DNA from: Agromyces aurantiacus
GTDB lineage: Bacteria > Actinomycetota > Actinomycetes > Actinomycetales > Microbacteriaceae
NCBI RefSeq assembly: GCF_016907355.1
Contig: NZ_JAFBBW010000001.1
Span: 62,001 to 126,000, forward strand
Length of the DNA: 64,000 nucleotides
Direction of reading: 5' to 3'
Positions within the stretch are counted from its first letter, which is position 1; every line of letters starts with the position of its first letter. A program made the translations under genes and the position numbers. The notes below the pieces were generated by a model. That model worked only from the letters and a program-made list of their open reading frames with translations. It was not told the DNA's origin and searched no databases. Of the stretch, positions 1 to 8,670 are shown piece by piece.

Positions 1-609
1 GCCGGCCTGGCCGGGCAGGCCAAGCTCATGGAGTCGTACGGCGCGCACTGCGTGTACGTCACCGATTCGGGGGGCCGCCTCACCATGCGCGACGTGGCCG
101 AGCGCATCGATGCGTACCGCCAGGTGCTCGGGCCCGCGACCGAGATCGGCATCCACGCCCACGAGAACCTCTCGCTCAGCGTCGCGAACAGCGTCACCGC
201 GGTCGAGCACGGCGCGGACCGCGTGGACGCCTCGCTCGCGGGCCAGGGCGCGGGCGCGGGCAACTGCCCGATCGAGGCCTTCGTCGCGGTCGCCGACCTG
301 CTCGGCTGGCAGCACGGCTGCGACCTCTTCGCCCTGCAGGACGCGGCCGAGGAACTCGTGCGGCCGCTGCAGCGCCGGCCCGTCCGCGTCGACCGCGAGA
401 CCCTGACGCTCGGATACGCGGGGGTCTACTCGAGCTTCCTGCTCCACGCCGAGCGCGCCGCCGAGCGCCACGGGCTCGACGCCCGCGACATCCTGGTCGA
501 ACTCGGACGCCGGCGGATGGTGGGTGGCCAGGAGGACATGATCGTCGACGTCGCGCTCGACCTGGTGGCGGCCCGACGAGCGACCAGCAGTGCGGAGGGG
601 GCGGCATGA
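1..609 (+). CDS. 4-hydroxy-2-oxovalerate aldolase, C-terminal part (5' end outside window)
   Basis: The reading frame is open from the first base, so the N-terminus lies upstream. The visible 202 residues contain the DSGG segment and an [14 protein letters not shown] metal-site segment with a His-x-His pair. They are followed by the [12 protein letters not shown] glycine-rich loop and the C-terminal communication domain of the DmpG/MhpE family. The enzyme splits 4-hydroxy-2-oxovalerate to pyruvate and acetaldehyde, normally in a channelling complex with an acylating acetaldehyde dehydrogenase. That partner is not in the window and is expected upstream. The gene overlaps the next one by four bases (ATGA), and its place ahead of the decarboxylase/hydratase fits the lower meta-cleavage route. 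Confidence 0.9.
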   Translation, partial: AGLAGQAKLMESYGAHCVYVTDSGGRLTMRDVAERIDAYRQVLGPATEIGIHAHENLSLSVANSVTAVEHGADRVDASLAGQGAGAGNCPIEAFVAVADLLGWQHGCDLFALQDAAEELVRPLQRRPVRVDRETLTLGYAGVYSSFLLHAERAAERHGLDARDILVELGRRRMVGGQEDMIVDVALDLVAARRATSSAEGAA

Positions 610-1454
610 GCGCGGAACAGGGCACGCACACGCACCACGACGACCGGGCCACGGTGGCCCGCCACGCCGTCGCGGCCGACGCCGCCGCGCTCGACCAGGC
701 GCAGCGCACCGCCTCGCCGATCGCCGGCCGTGCGGCTGGCGCACCGAGCGGGCTGGACGCCGCGTACGCGACCCAGCACGCGCTCATCGCGCGTCGCACC
801 GACCGCGGCGAGCGCGTCGTCGGCGTGAAGCTGGGCTTCACGAGCCGGGCGAAGGCGGAGCAGATGGGCGTGGCCGACGTCATCCTCGGCACGCTCACCG
901 ATGCGATGGGCGTCGACGACCACGGCCGCTACGACCCCCGGACGGCCATCCACCCGCGCGTCGAGCCCGAGGTCGCGTACCTGCTCGGCCCCGGCGTCGA
1001 GGACGAACTCGCGGAGCCCGACCCGTCCGCCTCGATCGCGGCGGTCGCGCCAGCGCTCGAGGTCATCGACTCCCGGTACCGCGACTTCCGCTTCAGCCTC
1101 GACGACGTCGTCGCCGACAACGCCTCGGCCGCCGCCTTCGCGATCGGGCCGTGGCGCCGCCCCGCGGACACCGGCCCGATGGACAACCGGGCGGTGTCGC
1201 TCGAGTTCGACGGCCGGCTCGTCCAGGCCGGCTCCACGGCCGCGATCCTCGGCGACCCGGGCCGGGCGATCGCCGCGGCACGGCGGCTCGCGGGGCGCCA
1301 CGGCTTCGCGCTGCGCGCGGGCATGATCCTGCTCGCGGGCGCGGCGACCGCCGCGGTCCCCCTGCCCGCCACCGGCGTGGTCGGCGCGGAGATCGCCGGC
1401 CTCGGCCGGGTCTCGCTGCGCGTCGGCGACGGCGCCCGGACGGAGGCACGATGA
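606..1454 (+). CDS. 4-oxalocrotonate decarboxylase / 2-oxopent-4-enoate hydratase family
   Basis: This 282-residue protein is of the usual size for the fumarylacetoacetase-like hydratase/decarboxylase family. Recognisable segments are [19 protein letters not shown], the acidic metal-binding stretch [12 protein letters not shown], and the [11 protein letters not shown] segment. Family members either decarboxylate 2-oxo-3-hexenedioate (4-oxalocrotonate) or hydrate 2-oxopent-4-enoate, and these two paralogues cannot be told apart by eye. With a 2-aminomuconate deaminase just downstream, the decarboxylase role is likely and the hydratase may lie upstream of the window. It overlaps both neighbours by four bases, so it is translationally coupled in one operon. 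Confidence 0.8.
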   Translation: MSAEQGTHTHHDDRATVARHAVAADAAALDQAQRTASPIAGRAAGAPSGLDAAYATQHALIARRTDRGERVVGVKLGFTSRAKAEQMGVADVILGTLTDAMGVDDHGRYDPRTAIHPRVEPEVAYLLGPGVEDELAEPDPSASIAAVAPALEVIDSRYRDFRFSLDDVVADNASAAAFAIGPWRRPADTGPMDNRAVSLEFDGRLVQAGSTAAILGDPGRAIAAARRLAGRHGFALRAGMILLAGAATAAVPLPATGVVGAEIAGLGRVSLRVGDGARTEAR

Positions 1455-1900
1455 CCGAACGACGATCGATCCTCGTGGCCGGCAAGGCCGCGCCCCGCGG
1501 CCGGTTCCCGCACGCCAGGGTCGCCGGCGACCTCGTCTTCGTGTCGGGCACGTCGAGTCGCCGCCCCGACCACACCATCGCGGGCGCCGACGCCGACGAG
1601 TTCGGCGCGACCCGGCTCGACATCGCCGTGCAGACGCGCGCGGTCATCGAGAACCTGCGCGAGATCCTCGCCGAGGCCGGATGCCGCCTCGAGGACCTCG
1701 TGCAGGCGACGAGCTACCTCGTCGACATGAACGACTTCGCCGGGTACAACGCCGTCTGGGCGGAGTACTTCGACGAGTCCGGCCCGGCGCGGACCACCGT
1801 GGCCGTGCACGCCCTGCCGCACCCGCACCTGCGCATCGAGATCCAGGCGATCGCGAGGCGCACCGAACCGACCGCCATCGAACTCCAGGAGGAGAAATGA
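1451..1900 (+). CDS. RidA-family protein, probable 2-aminomuconate deaminase
   Basis: The 149-residue protein has the RidA/YjgF fold signature: [10 protein letters not shown] near the start, [12 protein letters not shown] in the middle and the C-terminal RIEIQAIA segment. RidA proteins hydrolyse enamines and imines. A specialised branch (NbaF/AmnE type) deaminates 2-aminomuconate to 4-oxalocrotonate. Its position between the oxalocrotonate decarboxylase and 3-hydroxyanthranilate dioxygenase genes supports that role. The substrate assignment is from context; the family assignment is from sequence. Start and stop codons overlap both neighbouring genes by four bases. Confidence 0.82.
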   Translation: MTERRSILVAGKAAPRGRFPHARVAGDLVFVSGTSSRRPDHTIAGADADEFGATRLDIAVQTRAVIENLREILAEAGCRLEDLVQATSYLVDMNDFAGYNAVWAEYFDESGPARTTVAVHALPHPHLRIEIQAIARRTEPTAIELQEEK

Positions 1901-2421
1901 GCACCCTGCCCCCCGTCATCGACTTCGCCGCGTGGATCGCGGAGAACGAGCACCTGCTCAAGCCGCCCGTGAACAACAAGCAGGCCTGGCAGCCCATGGG
2001 CGACTTCATCGTCCAGGTCGTCGGCGGCCCCAACCAGCGCACCGACTACCACTTCGATCCCTACGAGGAGTGGTTCTACCAGTACCGCGGCGACATGCAC
2101 GTGAACGTGATGACCGAGGACGGCCCGCAGCGCATCGACATCCGCGAGGGCGAGATGTGGCTGCTGCCCGGCAACGTCTACCACTCCCCCCAGCGTCCGG
2201 AGGCCGGCTCGATCGGCATCGTCATCGAGCGGATCCGCGAGGAGGGCACGCTCGAGAAGTTCGCGTGGTTCTGCCCGAACTGCGACACGAAGGTGCACGA
2301 GGTCGAACTGCAGGTCCGCGACATCGTCGAGGACCTGCCGCCCGTGTTCCGCGACTTCTACGAGAGCGAGGAGGGCCGCACCTGCCCGAACTGCGGCACG
2401 GTCCACCCCGGCAAGGGCTGA
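1897..2421 (+). CDS. nbaC: 3-hydroxyanthranilate 3,4-dioxygenase
   Basis: This 174-residue cupin opens the ring of 3-hydroxyanthranilate to give 2-amino-3-carboxymuconate semialdehyde. The likely Fe(II) ligands are His52 and Glu58 ([12 protein letters not shown]) and His96 (NVYHSP). The C-terminus has a second, rubredoxin-like metal site made of two CPNC pairs (Cys126/129 and Cys163/166), typical of the bacterial enzymes. A GGAGG ribosome site directly precedes the ATG, which overlaps the previous stop. Length and all key residues match a functional member. Confidence 0.93.
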   Translation: MSTLPPVIDFAAWIAENEHLLKPPVNNKQAWQPMGDFIVQVVGGPNQRTDYHFDPYEEWFYQYRGDMHVNVMTEDGPQRIDIREGEMWLLPGNVYHSPQRPEAGSIGIVIERIREEGTLEKFAWFCPNCDTKVHEVELQVRDIVEDLPPVFRDFYESEEGRTCPNCGTVHPGKG

Positions 2422-2426
2422 CGCGG

Positions 2427-3419
2427 GTGGGCACGATCGACGTCCACACGCATTACGTGCCGAGCGCTTGGCCCGACCTCTCCACGCGGGCCGGGCCGGG
2501 CACGTGGCCGTCGTTGCGGGTCGACTCCGAGCGCGAGGCGATGATCATGCTCGGCGACGCCGAGTTCCGTCGCATCGGCGCCGACTGCTGGGATGCCGCG
2601 GCGCGCGTCGCCGACATGGACGCCGAGGGGGTCGAGCTCCAGGTCGTCTCCCCCACGCCGGTCTTCTTCGCCTACGACAAGTCGGGCGACGAAGCCGCGA
2701 AGGTCGCGCGAATCTTCAACGACCTCGCGCTGGAGATCTGCGAACCGGCGCGCGATCGCCTGCTCCCGTTCGCGCAGGTGCCGCTCCAGGATCCGGATGC
2801 CGCCTGCGCCGAGGTCGACCGGGCCGTGGCATCCGGGCATGTCGGCGTCGAGATCGGCAATCACGTCGGCGACCGCGACCTCGACCACGAGGGCATCGTG
2901 ACCTTCCTCCAGCATTGCGCCGGTCGCGGGATCCCCGTGTTCGTGCACCCCTGGGACATGGCCGGCTCCCCGCGGCTGGATCGGTGGATGGCGCGCTGGC
3001 TGACCGGCATGCCGGCCGAGACGCACCTCTCGATCATCGCGATGGTGCTCGGCGGCGTCTTCGACCGCGTGCCCGACTCGTTGCGGATCGCCTTCGCCCA
3101 CGGCGGGGGCTCGTTCGCGTTCTGGCTGGGCCGGTTCGAGAACGCCTGGCATCGTCGACCCGACCTCATCGGCGTGAGCGAGCGGCCGCCATCCGAGTAC
3201 CTCGACCGCTTCAGCGTCGACTCCGTCGTCTTCGATCCGGCCGCCCTCCGGCTGCTCGTCGAGACGCTGGGCGCCGACCGTGTGATGGTCGGCAGCGACT
3301 ACCCCTACCCGCTCGGCGAGCGCCCCGTCGGCGCGGTGGTCGACCGGGCCGACTTCCTCTCCGATGCCGACCGGGCCGCGATCCGGCACGGCAACGCACG
3401 CCGCTTCCTGGGCGTGTGA
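2427..3419 (+). CDS. nbaD: 2-amino-3-carboxymuconate-6-semialdehyde decarboxylase (ACMSD)
   Basis: The 330-residue protein belongs to the amidohydrolase-2 superfamily. It has an N-terminal DVHTH zinc motif (residues 5-9), VFVHPWDM, FAHGGG and a late GSDYPYP acidic motif, all expected in ACMSD. It removes CO2 from the 3-hydroxyanthranilate dioxygenase product, making 2-aminomuconate semialdehyde. A GTG start at 2427 was chosen because the metal motif begins almost at once and the family has little sequence before it. The GTG lies 5 bases after the previous stop. No aminomuconate-semialdehyde dehydrogenase is visible in the window; it is probably upstream of position 1. Confidence 0.9.
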   Translation: MGTIDVHTHYVPSAWPDLSTRAGPGTWPSLRVDSEREAMIMLGDAEFRRIGADCWDAAARVADMDAEGVELQVVSPTPVFFAYDKSGDEAAKVARIFNDLALEICEPARDRLLPFAQVPLQDPDAACAEVDRAVASGHVGVEIGNHVGDRDLDHEGIVTFLQHCAGRGIPVFVHPWDMAGSPRLDRWMARWLTGMPAETHLSIIAMVLGGVFDRVPDSLRIAFAHGGGSFAFWLGRFENAWHRRPDLIGVSERPPSEYLDRFSVDSVVFDPAALRLLVETLGADRVMVGSDYPYPLGERPVGAVVDRADFLSDADRAAIRHGNARRFLGV

Positions 3420-3441
3420 GACCCCACGAAGGCAGGACCCC

Positions 3442-4716
3442 ATGAACACGCCGACCTCGGTCGCCCACTCGCTCGACCGCGCCACGTGCACCGCCCTCGA
3501 TGCGGCGGATGCGCTCGCCCCGTTCCGGGACCGCTTCGTCCTGCCCGCGGGCGTGGTCTACCTCGACGGGAACTCGCTGGGGGCGCTCCCCGGGCACACG
3601 GCCGCGCACGTCCAGCGCGTCATCACCGAGGAGTGGGGCACCGGGCTGATCCGCAGCTGGAACGACGCCGGATGGTTCGCCAAGCCCGTCGCGCTCGGCG
3701 ACCGCATCGCCCCCCTGATCGGCGCCGCACCCGGCGAGGTGGTGCTCGGCGACTCGACATCGGCGAGCCTGTTCCAGGCGGCCGTCGCGGCCGTGCGGAT
3801 GCGCCCGGGGCGACGCGTCGTCGTCTCGGAGCGGGGAAGCTTCCCGACCGACCTCTACATGCTCGAGGCCGTGCAGGAGCTCCTCGGCGGCGACGAGCCG
3901 CTCGAGCGCCGCTTGATCCACGACGAGGGGCCAAGCCTCGAGGACGTGCTCGGCGACGACGTCGCCGTGGTCGTGCTCACGCACGTCGACTACCGCACGG
4001 GCCGCATGCGCGACCTCGCCGAGGTGACCCGGCAGGTGCAGGCGTCGGGGGCGCTGATGCTGTGGGACCTCTGCCACAGCGCGGGCGCAGTGCCGGTCGA
4101 CCTGAACGGCGCCGGCGCCGACCTCGCGATCGGCTGCACGTACAAGTACCTCAACGGCGGCCCCGGGGCACCCTCGTTCATCTGGGTCGCCGAGCGTCAC
4201 CAGTCCGCCGCCAAACCGGCACTCACCGGATGGCACGGCCACGCGCGCCCGTTCGACTTCGAGTTCGGCTACGCGCCCGCCGACGGCATCACCCGATTCC
4301 GCGTGGGCACCCCGCAGCTGCTGTCGATGGCGGCGCTCGAGGCGAGCCTCGAGATCTGGGAGGAGGTCGACCTCGAGGCGGTCCGCGAGAAGAGCCTGCG
4401 GCTGACCGAGCTGTTCATCTCGCTGGTGGACGCCCGACTCGCCCCGTGGGGCGTCGAGGTCGTCACCCCTCGCCAGTCGGCGCTGCGCGGCAGCCAGGTC
4501 GCCCTGCGCGTCGAGGACGGCTTCGCCGTGATGCAGGCGCTCATCGAGCGCGGCGTCATCGGCGACTTCCGCGCGCCCGACCTCATGCGCTTCGGCTTCG
4601 CCCCGCTCTACGTCTCGCACGCCGACGTGTGGGACGCGGTCGCGGCCCTCGAGGAGATCCTCTCGACGGAGGTGTGGCGGGAGCCGCGATTCGCCCGGAG
4701 GGGCGCGGTCACCTGA
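3442..4716 (+). CDS. kynU: Kynureninase
   Basis: The 424-residue PLP enzyme cleaves kynurenine or 3-hydroxykynurenine to (hydroxy)anthranilate and alanine. The cofactor lysine is in GCTYKYLNGGPG (about Lys235) and the pyridine-nitrogen Asp is in LWDLCHSAG (about Asp209). The N-terminal YLDGNSLGALP and the late FRVGTPQLL segments are family hallmarks. It ends the plus-strand operon, 22 bases after the ACMSD gene. Tryptophan dioxygenase, formamidase and kynurenine monooxygenase are not in the window, so the cell either makes kynurenine elsewhere or imports it. Confidence 0.95.
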   Translation: MNTPTSVAHSLDRATCTALDAADALAPFRDRFVLPAGVVYLDGNSLGALPGHTAAHVQRVITEEWGTGLIRSWNDAGWFAKPVALGDRIAPLIGAAPGEVVLGDSTSASLFQAAVAAVRMRPGRRVVVSERGSFPTDLYMLEAVQELLGGDEPLERRLIHDEGPSLEDVLGDDVAVVVLTHVDYRTGRMRDLAEVTRQVQASGALMLWDLCHSAGAVPVDLNGAGADLAIGCTYKYLNGGPGAPSFIWVAERHQSAAKPALTGWHGHARPFDFEFGYAPADGITRFRVGTPQLLSMAALEASLEIWEEVDLEAVREKSLRLTELFISLVDARLAPWGVEVVTPRQSALRGSQVALRVEDGFAVMQALIERGVIGDFRAPDLMRFGFAPLYVSHADVWDAVAALEEILSTEVWREPRFARRGAVT

Positions 4717-4730
4717 CCCGGCCCGGCCAC

Positions 4731-4777
4731 CCCATGACGAGGGGCCGCGTGCGTCGCACGCGGCCCCTCGTCATGGG
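4731..4777. terminator. Bidirectional hairpin terminator
   Basis: Two perfect 22-base arms (4731-4752 and 4756-4777) are separated by a 3-base loop. The hairpin lies between the converging kynureninase and LigA-type genes and touches the LigA stop codon. There is no clear T-tract, as is common in high-GC actinobacteria. Confidence 0.85.
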
Positions 4778-5125
4778 TCACGGGATGTAGTCGACGTGCC
4801 CGTGGGGCGCGACATCCGCCCGGTAGCGCTCGACGAGGTCCCGCCAGCCGAAGCCGTCGCCGAACTCGTGCGTGTGCGCGGCCTCGATGAAATGCCACAG
4901 CAGGTACGGGTGCGCGCCGAGCGCGTACAGCGCCTCGTGGTCGATCGTCGCGAACGCGGCGCGCTCGGCCTCGGTCAGCGACCGGTCGTCGGTCGGCCGG
5001 TGGGGTCCGCCGGCGCCGGCCAGCCAGGCGTCGACGAACGCGGCCGGGTCGGCGACGTACCGGGCCACGTCGGCGTCGCTCATCTCGACCGCCCGCATGA
5101 ACTTGTCGATCATGTACTTGCTCAC
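4778..5125 (-). CDS. LigA-type small subunit of an extradiol ring-cleavage dioxygenase
   Basis: The 115-residue protein matches the LigA domain, the alpha subunit of protocatechuate 4,5-dioxygenase-like enzymes, which caps the LigB active site. It contains the family pattern LTEAERAAFATIDHEALYALGAHPYLLWHF. The GTG start at 5125 overlaps the LigB stop (GTGA), giving a ligB-ligA order and tight coupling. An ATG five codons further in is an alternative start. The aromatic substrate cannot be read from the sequence. It is the last gene of the leftward catabolic operon. Confidence 0.8.
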   Translation of the reverse strand: MSKYMIDKFMRAVEMSDADVARYVADPAAFVDAWLAGAGGPHRPTDDRSLTEAERAAFATIDHEALYALGAHPYLLWHFIEAAHTHEFGDGFGWRDLVERYRADVAPHGHVDYIP

Positions 5126-5964
5126 GCCGGATCCCTCCACATGAAGAACGGGCTCGAGGCGAACCGCGACTCGGTCGCCTCGGCCAGGTCGGCGGGGCGC
5201 CCGCCCATCGCGGCGAGCGCCGTGATCACGTTCACGTACTGGTAGGTGACGTTGCCGGCCGCCATGACACGGTCGAACCGGCATCCGGCGATCGCGCCCT
5301 CGAGGTCGCCGTCGCGCATCCACGCCACGGCCTCGGCGTCGAAGGCGGGGTCGGGCGAGCCGGCGAACTGCCTCGGCCCCCCGACATCCGTCGCCATGTG
5401 CCCGGAGGTGATGAGCGCGACGCGCGCGTCGGACTCCCAGCCGGCGATCGTCTCGCGCAGGTGCTCGCCCAGCACGGCGAAGCGGCGCGGCGAGGGCAGC
5501 GGCGGCAGGGTGGCGTTGGTGTGGATCGGCACGATGGGCAGGTCGAGCTCGGGCCGCAGGTACTGCAGCGGGATCACGAACCCGTGGTCGAGCCGCCACT
5601 CGTGGCTCACCGCGAAGTCGATCGCCTCGGGCAGCAGCTCGCGTCCGGCGATGCGCTCGGCGAGGTCCGGATGCCCCGTGAGTTCGACGTACTCCATGCC
5701 GAACGTGCGCACCTCGTTCTCGTAGGTGCCGTGGTAGTGCGCGGCCTTGCCGACGACGAACGCGGGCGCGTGGTCGAAGAAGAACTGGCGGATGTGGTCG
5801 GTGCCGACGACGACGAGCACGTCGACGCCGAGGTCGCGGATCGCGTCGCGGATGCGCGCGAAGTTGCCGGCGACGCCGGCGAGGTCGTCGGGCATCGGGT
5901 CGCGCATGGCGCGCCAGAGGAGCGGGTTGTGCGGCGTCGCGGCCGCGAGCACGAGCTTCGCCAT
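5122..5964 (-). CDS. LigB-type extradiol dioxygenase catalytic subunit
   Basis: The 280-residue protein shows the class III extradiol dioxygenase pattern. TPHNP (His12) and GTDHIRQFF fall near the start, SHEWRLDHGFVIPL in the middle and SGHMATDVGG later, covering the Fe(II)-binding and catalytic histidines. A GGAGG site lies 5-10 bases before the ATG. Such enzymes cleave catecholic or hydroxylated aromatic acids (protocatechuate, gallate and relatives). Here the gene follows an amidohydrolase and a CoA-transferase gene, so the ring-cleavage substrate may be delivered by those enzymes. Substrate is unknown. Confidence 0.85.
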   Translation of the reverse strand: MAKLVLAAATPHNPLLWRAMRDPMPDDLAGVAGNFARIRDAIRDLGVDVLVVVGTDHIRQFFFDHAPAFVVGKAAHYHGTYENEVRTFGMEYVELTGHPDLAERIAGRELLPEAIDFAVSHEWRLDHGFVIPLQYLRPELDLPIVPIHTNATLPPLPSPRRFAVLGEHLRETIAGWESDARVALITSGHMATDVGGPRQFAGSPDPAFDAEAVAWMRDGDLEGAIAGCRFDRVMAAGNVTYQYVNVITALAAMGGRPADLAEATESRFASSPFFMWRDPA

Positions 5965-5978
5965 GGTTCGCCTCCGCC

Positions 5979-6842
5979 TCAGATCCCGAAGAGCCCGCGG
6001 GCGTTGCCGAGCAGGATCTTCCGCCGGGACTCGTCCTCGAACGGCAGCCCGGCGAACTCGTCCATCCACCGGTCGGCGGTCATCACGGGCCAGTCGGAGC
6101 CGAACAGCACGCGGTCGGTGATGAGCGAGTCGGCGTAGCGCACGACCTCGGGCGGCAGGTACTTCGGCGCCCAGCCCGACAGGTCGAGGTACACGTTCGA
6201 CTTGTGCCACACCATGGCGAGGTTCTCGAGGTGCCACGGCCAGGCGGGGTGCGCGCTGATGATCTTCAGCTCGGGGAACTCGGCGGCGACGTCGTCGAGG
6301 TACGGGATGGGACGGGCGTTCTCGAGGCGGTACCCGCCGCCGCCCGGCGTTCCCGCGCCGGCGCCCGGGAAGCCCGAGTGGAACATGACGACGAGCCCCA
6401 GCTCGGCGCAGGTCTCCCAGATCGGGAAGAACCGCCGGTCGTTGGCCAGGAACTTCTGCCGCGACGGGTTGAGCTCGCCCACCCCCTTGATGCCGTACTC
6501 GGCGTGCATGCGCCGGATCTCGGCGATCGCCGCCTCGCCCTTCCACGGGTCGATGCCGGCGAACGCGAGGAACACGTCGGGGTGGTCGGCCTGGGCCCGG
6601 CCGAGCAGGTCGTTGGGGGCGCCGGGGATGCCGGAGGTCGTCTCCGAGTCGGAGTTCACGATGACGGCCATCATGCGGCGGTCGCGGTACTGGTCGGCCT
6701 GCTCGGCGAACGACACCACCGGGCGCTCGCGGCCGAAGTGCTTCGCCATCTGCTGGTGGCGCGCGCCCATCGCGGCGAGGAACTCCTCGGTCTGCGGGTG
6801 GGTGTGCACGTCGATGGCGACGAGATCGTCCATGCGGTTCAT
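5979..6842 (-). CDS. Amidohydrolase-2 family protein (decarboxylase/hydrolase)
   Basis: The 287-residue TIM-barrel protein has an N-terminal DVHTH metal motif, GVGELNPSRQ, the VMFHSGFPG segment, an ISAHPAWPW histidine segment and a terminal FGSDWPVM acid motif. This is the superfamily of ACMSD, gamma-resorcylate decarboxylase and LigJ/LigI. Placed immediately upstream of ligBA, it may decarboxylate a carboxylated aromatic or hydrolyse a ring-cleavage product. The start at 6842 overlaps the CoA-transferase stop (ATGA); a second ATG sits three codons inside. Confidence 0.8.
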   Translation of the reverse strand: MNRMDDLVAIDVHTHPQTEEFLAAMGARHQQMAKHFGRERPVVSFAEQADQYRDRRMMAVIVNSDSETTSGIPGAPNDLLGRAQADHPDVFLAFAGIDPWKGEAAIAEIRRMHAEYGIKGVGELNPSRQKFLANDRRFFPIWETCAELGLVVMFHSGFPGAGAGTPGGGGYRLENARPIPYLDDVAAEFPELKIISAHPAWPWHLENLAMVWHKSNVYLDLSGWAPKYLPPEVVRYADSLITDRVLFGSDWPVMTADRWMDEFAGLPFEDESRRKILLGNARGLFGI

Positions 6843-8077
6843 GCGCGGCTCCGTTCGTCGGTGGTCGTCGAGGCGGTGGTCGTCGAGGCGACGGTGGTCG
6901 AGGCGGATGCCGCGGCCGCGGCGAGCACGTCGGCCTGTCCCTCGCCGAGCCGCGGCGCCGCGCGAAGGGCCGGTCGCCCGCTCGCGTGGAACACGGTGCT
7001 CGGCGCGGGCACGCGCAGTGGCGCGCCATCCGGGCCGGGGATCTCCTCGACGAGCGCCATCGAGGCGACCTGCGGATCGTCGAACAGGTCGGCGACCGTG
7101 TTGAGCGGCCCGTGCGGGATGTCGTGCGCCTCGAGCCGGTCGAGCCAGTGCTGCCGCGGCATCCGCCCGGTGATCGCCTTGAGCTCGGCGTCGAGCGCGT
7201 CGTAATTGCGCACGCGCGCCTCGCGCGTGGCGAAGCGGGGGTCGTCGGCGAGGTCGGGCCGCTCGAGCACGGCGAGCAGGCCCGTCCAGAACTTCTCGGG
7301 CACCGACATGTGGATGACGAACGCCCTGCCGTCGGCCCCGACGCACGCGTAGGCCTGCGCGCGGCGTGGGCGGGAGTCGGGCCCGGCGACCTGGCCGGTC
7401 TCGAGGTAGGTGGACGCGGCCTCGGTGAGGAAGTCGATCAGCGAGCCGACCATCGACACCTCGACGTGCTCGCCCTCGCCCCGCGCCTCGCGCGCGTGCA
7501 GCGCGGCGAGCACGGCCTGCGCCGCCGACATGCCCGAGAGCAGGTCCGAGAACGCCGGCCCGAGGGGTCGCAGCGTGTCGGCCGGCACGACCTGGCTGTA
7601 CATCGCGCCGACCGCCGAGATGACGGTGTCGTACGCGGGCCGGGCGGCGTAGGGACCGGTCGGGCCGAACCCCGTGATCGAGCACGTGATGATCCGCGGG
7701 TTGAGGTCGTGCAGGGCCTCGGGCCCGAAGCCGAGCCGGGTGGCCACGCCCGGCCGGAAGTTCTCGATCAGCACGTCGGCGTCGCGCGCGAGCGCGTGCA
7801 GCGCGGCGATCCCGCCCTCGGTCTTGAGGTCGAGCGTGACGGCGCGCTTGCCGCGGTTGTACGCCGCGAACTGGGGGCTCATCGCGCCGTGGCCCTCCCA
7901 CCGGCGCATCGGGTCGCCCTCGGGCGACTCGACCTTGACCACGTCGGCGCCGAGGTCGGCGAGCAGCTTGGCCGCGTAGGGGCCTGAGATGTACTGGCCG
8001 AGCTCGACGACGCGGATGCCCGCGAGCGGGCCGCCGCCTCGGGCGGGCGGGCCGGATGACTCGGTGCGGGGGCTCAT
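6839..8077 (-). CDS. CaiB/BaiF family (class III) CoA-transferase
   Basis: The 412-residue protein has the family start GIRVVELGQYISGPYAAKLLADLGADVVKVE and the NRGKRAVTLDLK segment. PAFSDLLSG carries the likely catalytic aspartate. It would move CoA from a thioester donor to a carboxylic acid, or act as a racemase-like relative. Its C-terminus has an odd 20-residue Ala/Ser/Thr/Val tail, encoded by a 15-bp tandem repeat, that is not part of the conserved fold. It overlaps the OsmC gene before it and the amidohydrolase gene after it by four bases each. Confidence 0.87.
   Translation of the reverse strand: MSPRTESSGPPARGGGPLAGIRVVELGQYISGPYAAKLLADLGADVVKVESPEGDPMRRWEGHGAMSPQFAAYNRGKRAVTLDLKTEGGIAALHALARDADVLIENFRPGVATRLGFGPEALHDLNPRIITCSITGFGPTGPYAARPAYDTVISAVGAMYSQVVPADTLRPLGPAFSDLLSGMSAAQAVLAALHAREARGEGEHVEVSMVGSLIDFLTEAASTYLETGQVAGPDSRPRRAQAYACVGADGRAFVIHMSVPEKFWTGLLAVLERPDLADDPRFATREARVRNYDALDAELKAITGRMPRQHWLDRLEAHDIPHGPLNTVADLFDDPQVASMALVEEIPGPDGAPLRVPAPSTVFHASGRPALRAAPRLGEGQADVLAAAAASASTTVASTTTASTTTDERSRA
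6860..6904. repeat. 15-bp tandem repeat in the CoA-transferase 3' end
   Basis: Two exact 15-bp copies (6860-6874, 6875-6889) and a third diverged copy (6890-6904) encode the low-complexity VAST/TTT tail of the CoA-transferase. The period is a multiple of three, so copy number changes would keep the frame. Confidence 0.8.
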
Positions 8078-8670
8078 CGGGTCTGCTCCTCTCGGTGCTC
8101 GTTCCTGAGGTCGTCGGGTCGGGTGTCGAGCACCGTCCAGCCCCGCTGCACGAGCACGAGGTGCAGCGGCACGGCCTTCGACACGAGCGCGGTGGTGGGG
8201 CATCGGCGGATCGCCTCGTGGAGCAGGCCCACCGCCTGCTGGGGGGAGGCGTCGTCGTCGATGCGCACCTCGACCACGAACCAGAGCGGATGGGCCGGCA
8301 CCGCCTCGACGAGGTGCTCGCCCCGCAGGTCGAGGCACGTGCGCACCTCGGCCTCGAGCGAGCGCACCGCGATGTCCGCCGCCGACCAGGTCTTCGCCGT
8401 CCAGCCGAGCACGCAGAACGCGATCGAGCTGAGGAGGTAGCGCATCGGGCTCGGCGCGGAGTCGTGGCCGCCGCGCTCGGCGGACTCGTCGGAGCGGAAG
8501 GCGTAGCGCGTGCCGTACTGCTCGAACTCCGACACGGAGGCGACGTCGCCCTCGAGTCGCGCGGCGACCCAGGGGCGCATGCGAGCGGATGCCGCGTCGG
8601 CCCGGGTCCGATCGGCGATGCGGTGGAGCGACGCGCGCAACCGCGGCCGGTCGATGAGGTCAGCGGACAT
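8074..8670 (-). CDS. OsmC-family protein
   Basis: The 198-residue protein resembles OsmC/YhfA. It has GGHDSAPSPMRYLLSSIAFCVLGW in the central helix with one conserved cysteine, and a second cysteine in RRCPTTALVSKAV near the end. The paired thiols of this family reduce organic hydroperoxides. In catabolic operons OsmC-like proteins are sometimes fused to or encoded beside hydrolases, so a specialised pathway role is possible. It overlaps the dehydrogenase gene by 11 bases and the CoA-transferase gene by four. Confidence 0.75.
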   Translation of the reverse strand: MSADLIDRPRLRASLHRIADRTRADAASARMRPWVAARLEGDVASVSEFEQYGTRYAFRSDESAERGGHDSAPSPMRYLLSSIAFCVLGWTAKTWSAADIAVRSLEAEVRTCLDLRGEHLVEAVPAHPLWFVVEVRIDDDASPQQAVGLLHEAIRRCPTTALVSKAVPLHLVLVQRGWTVLDTRPDDLRNEHREEQTR

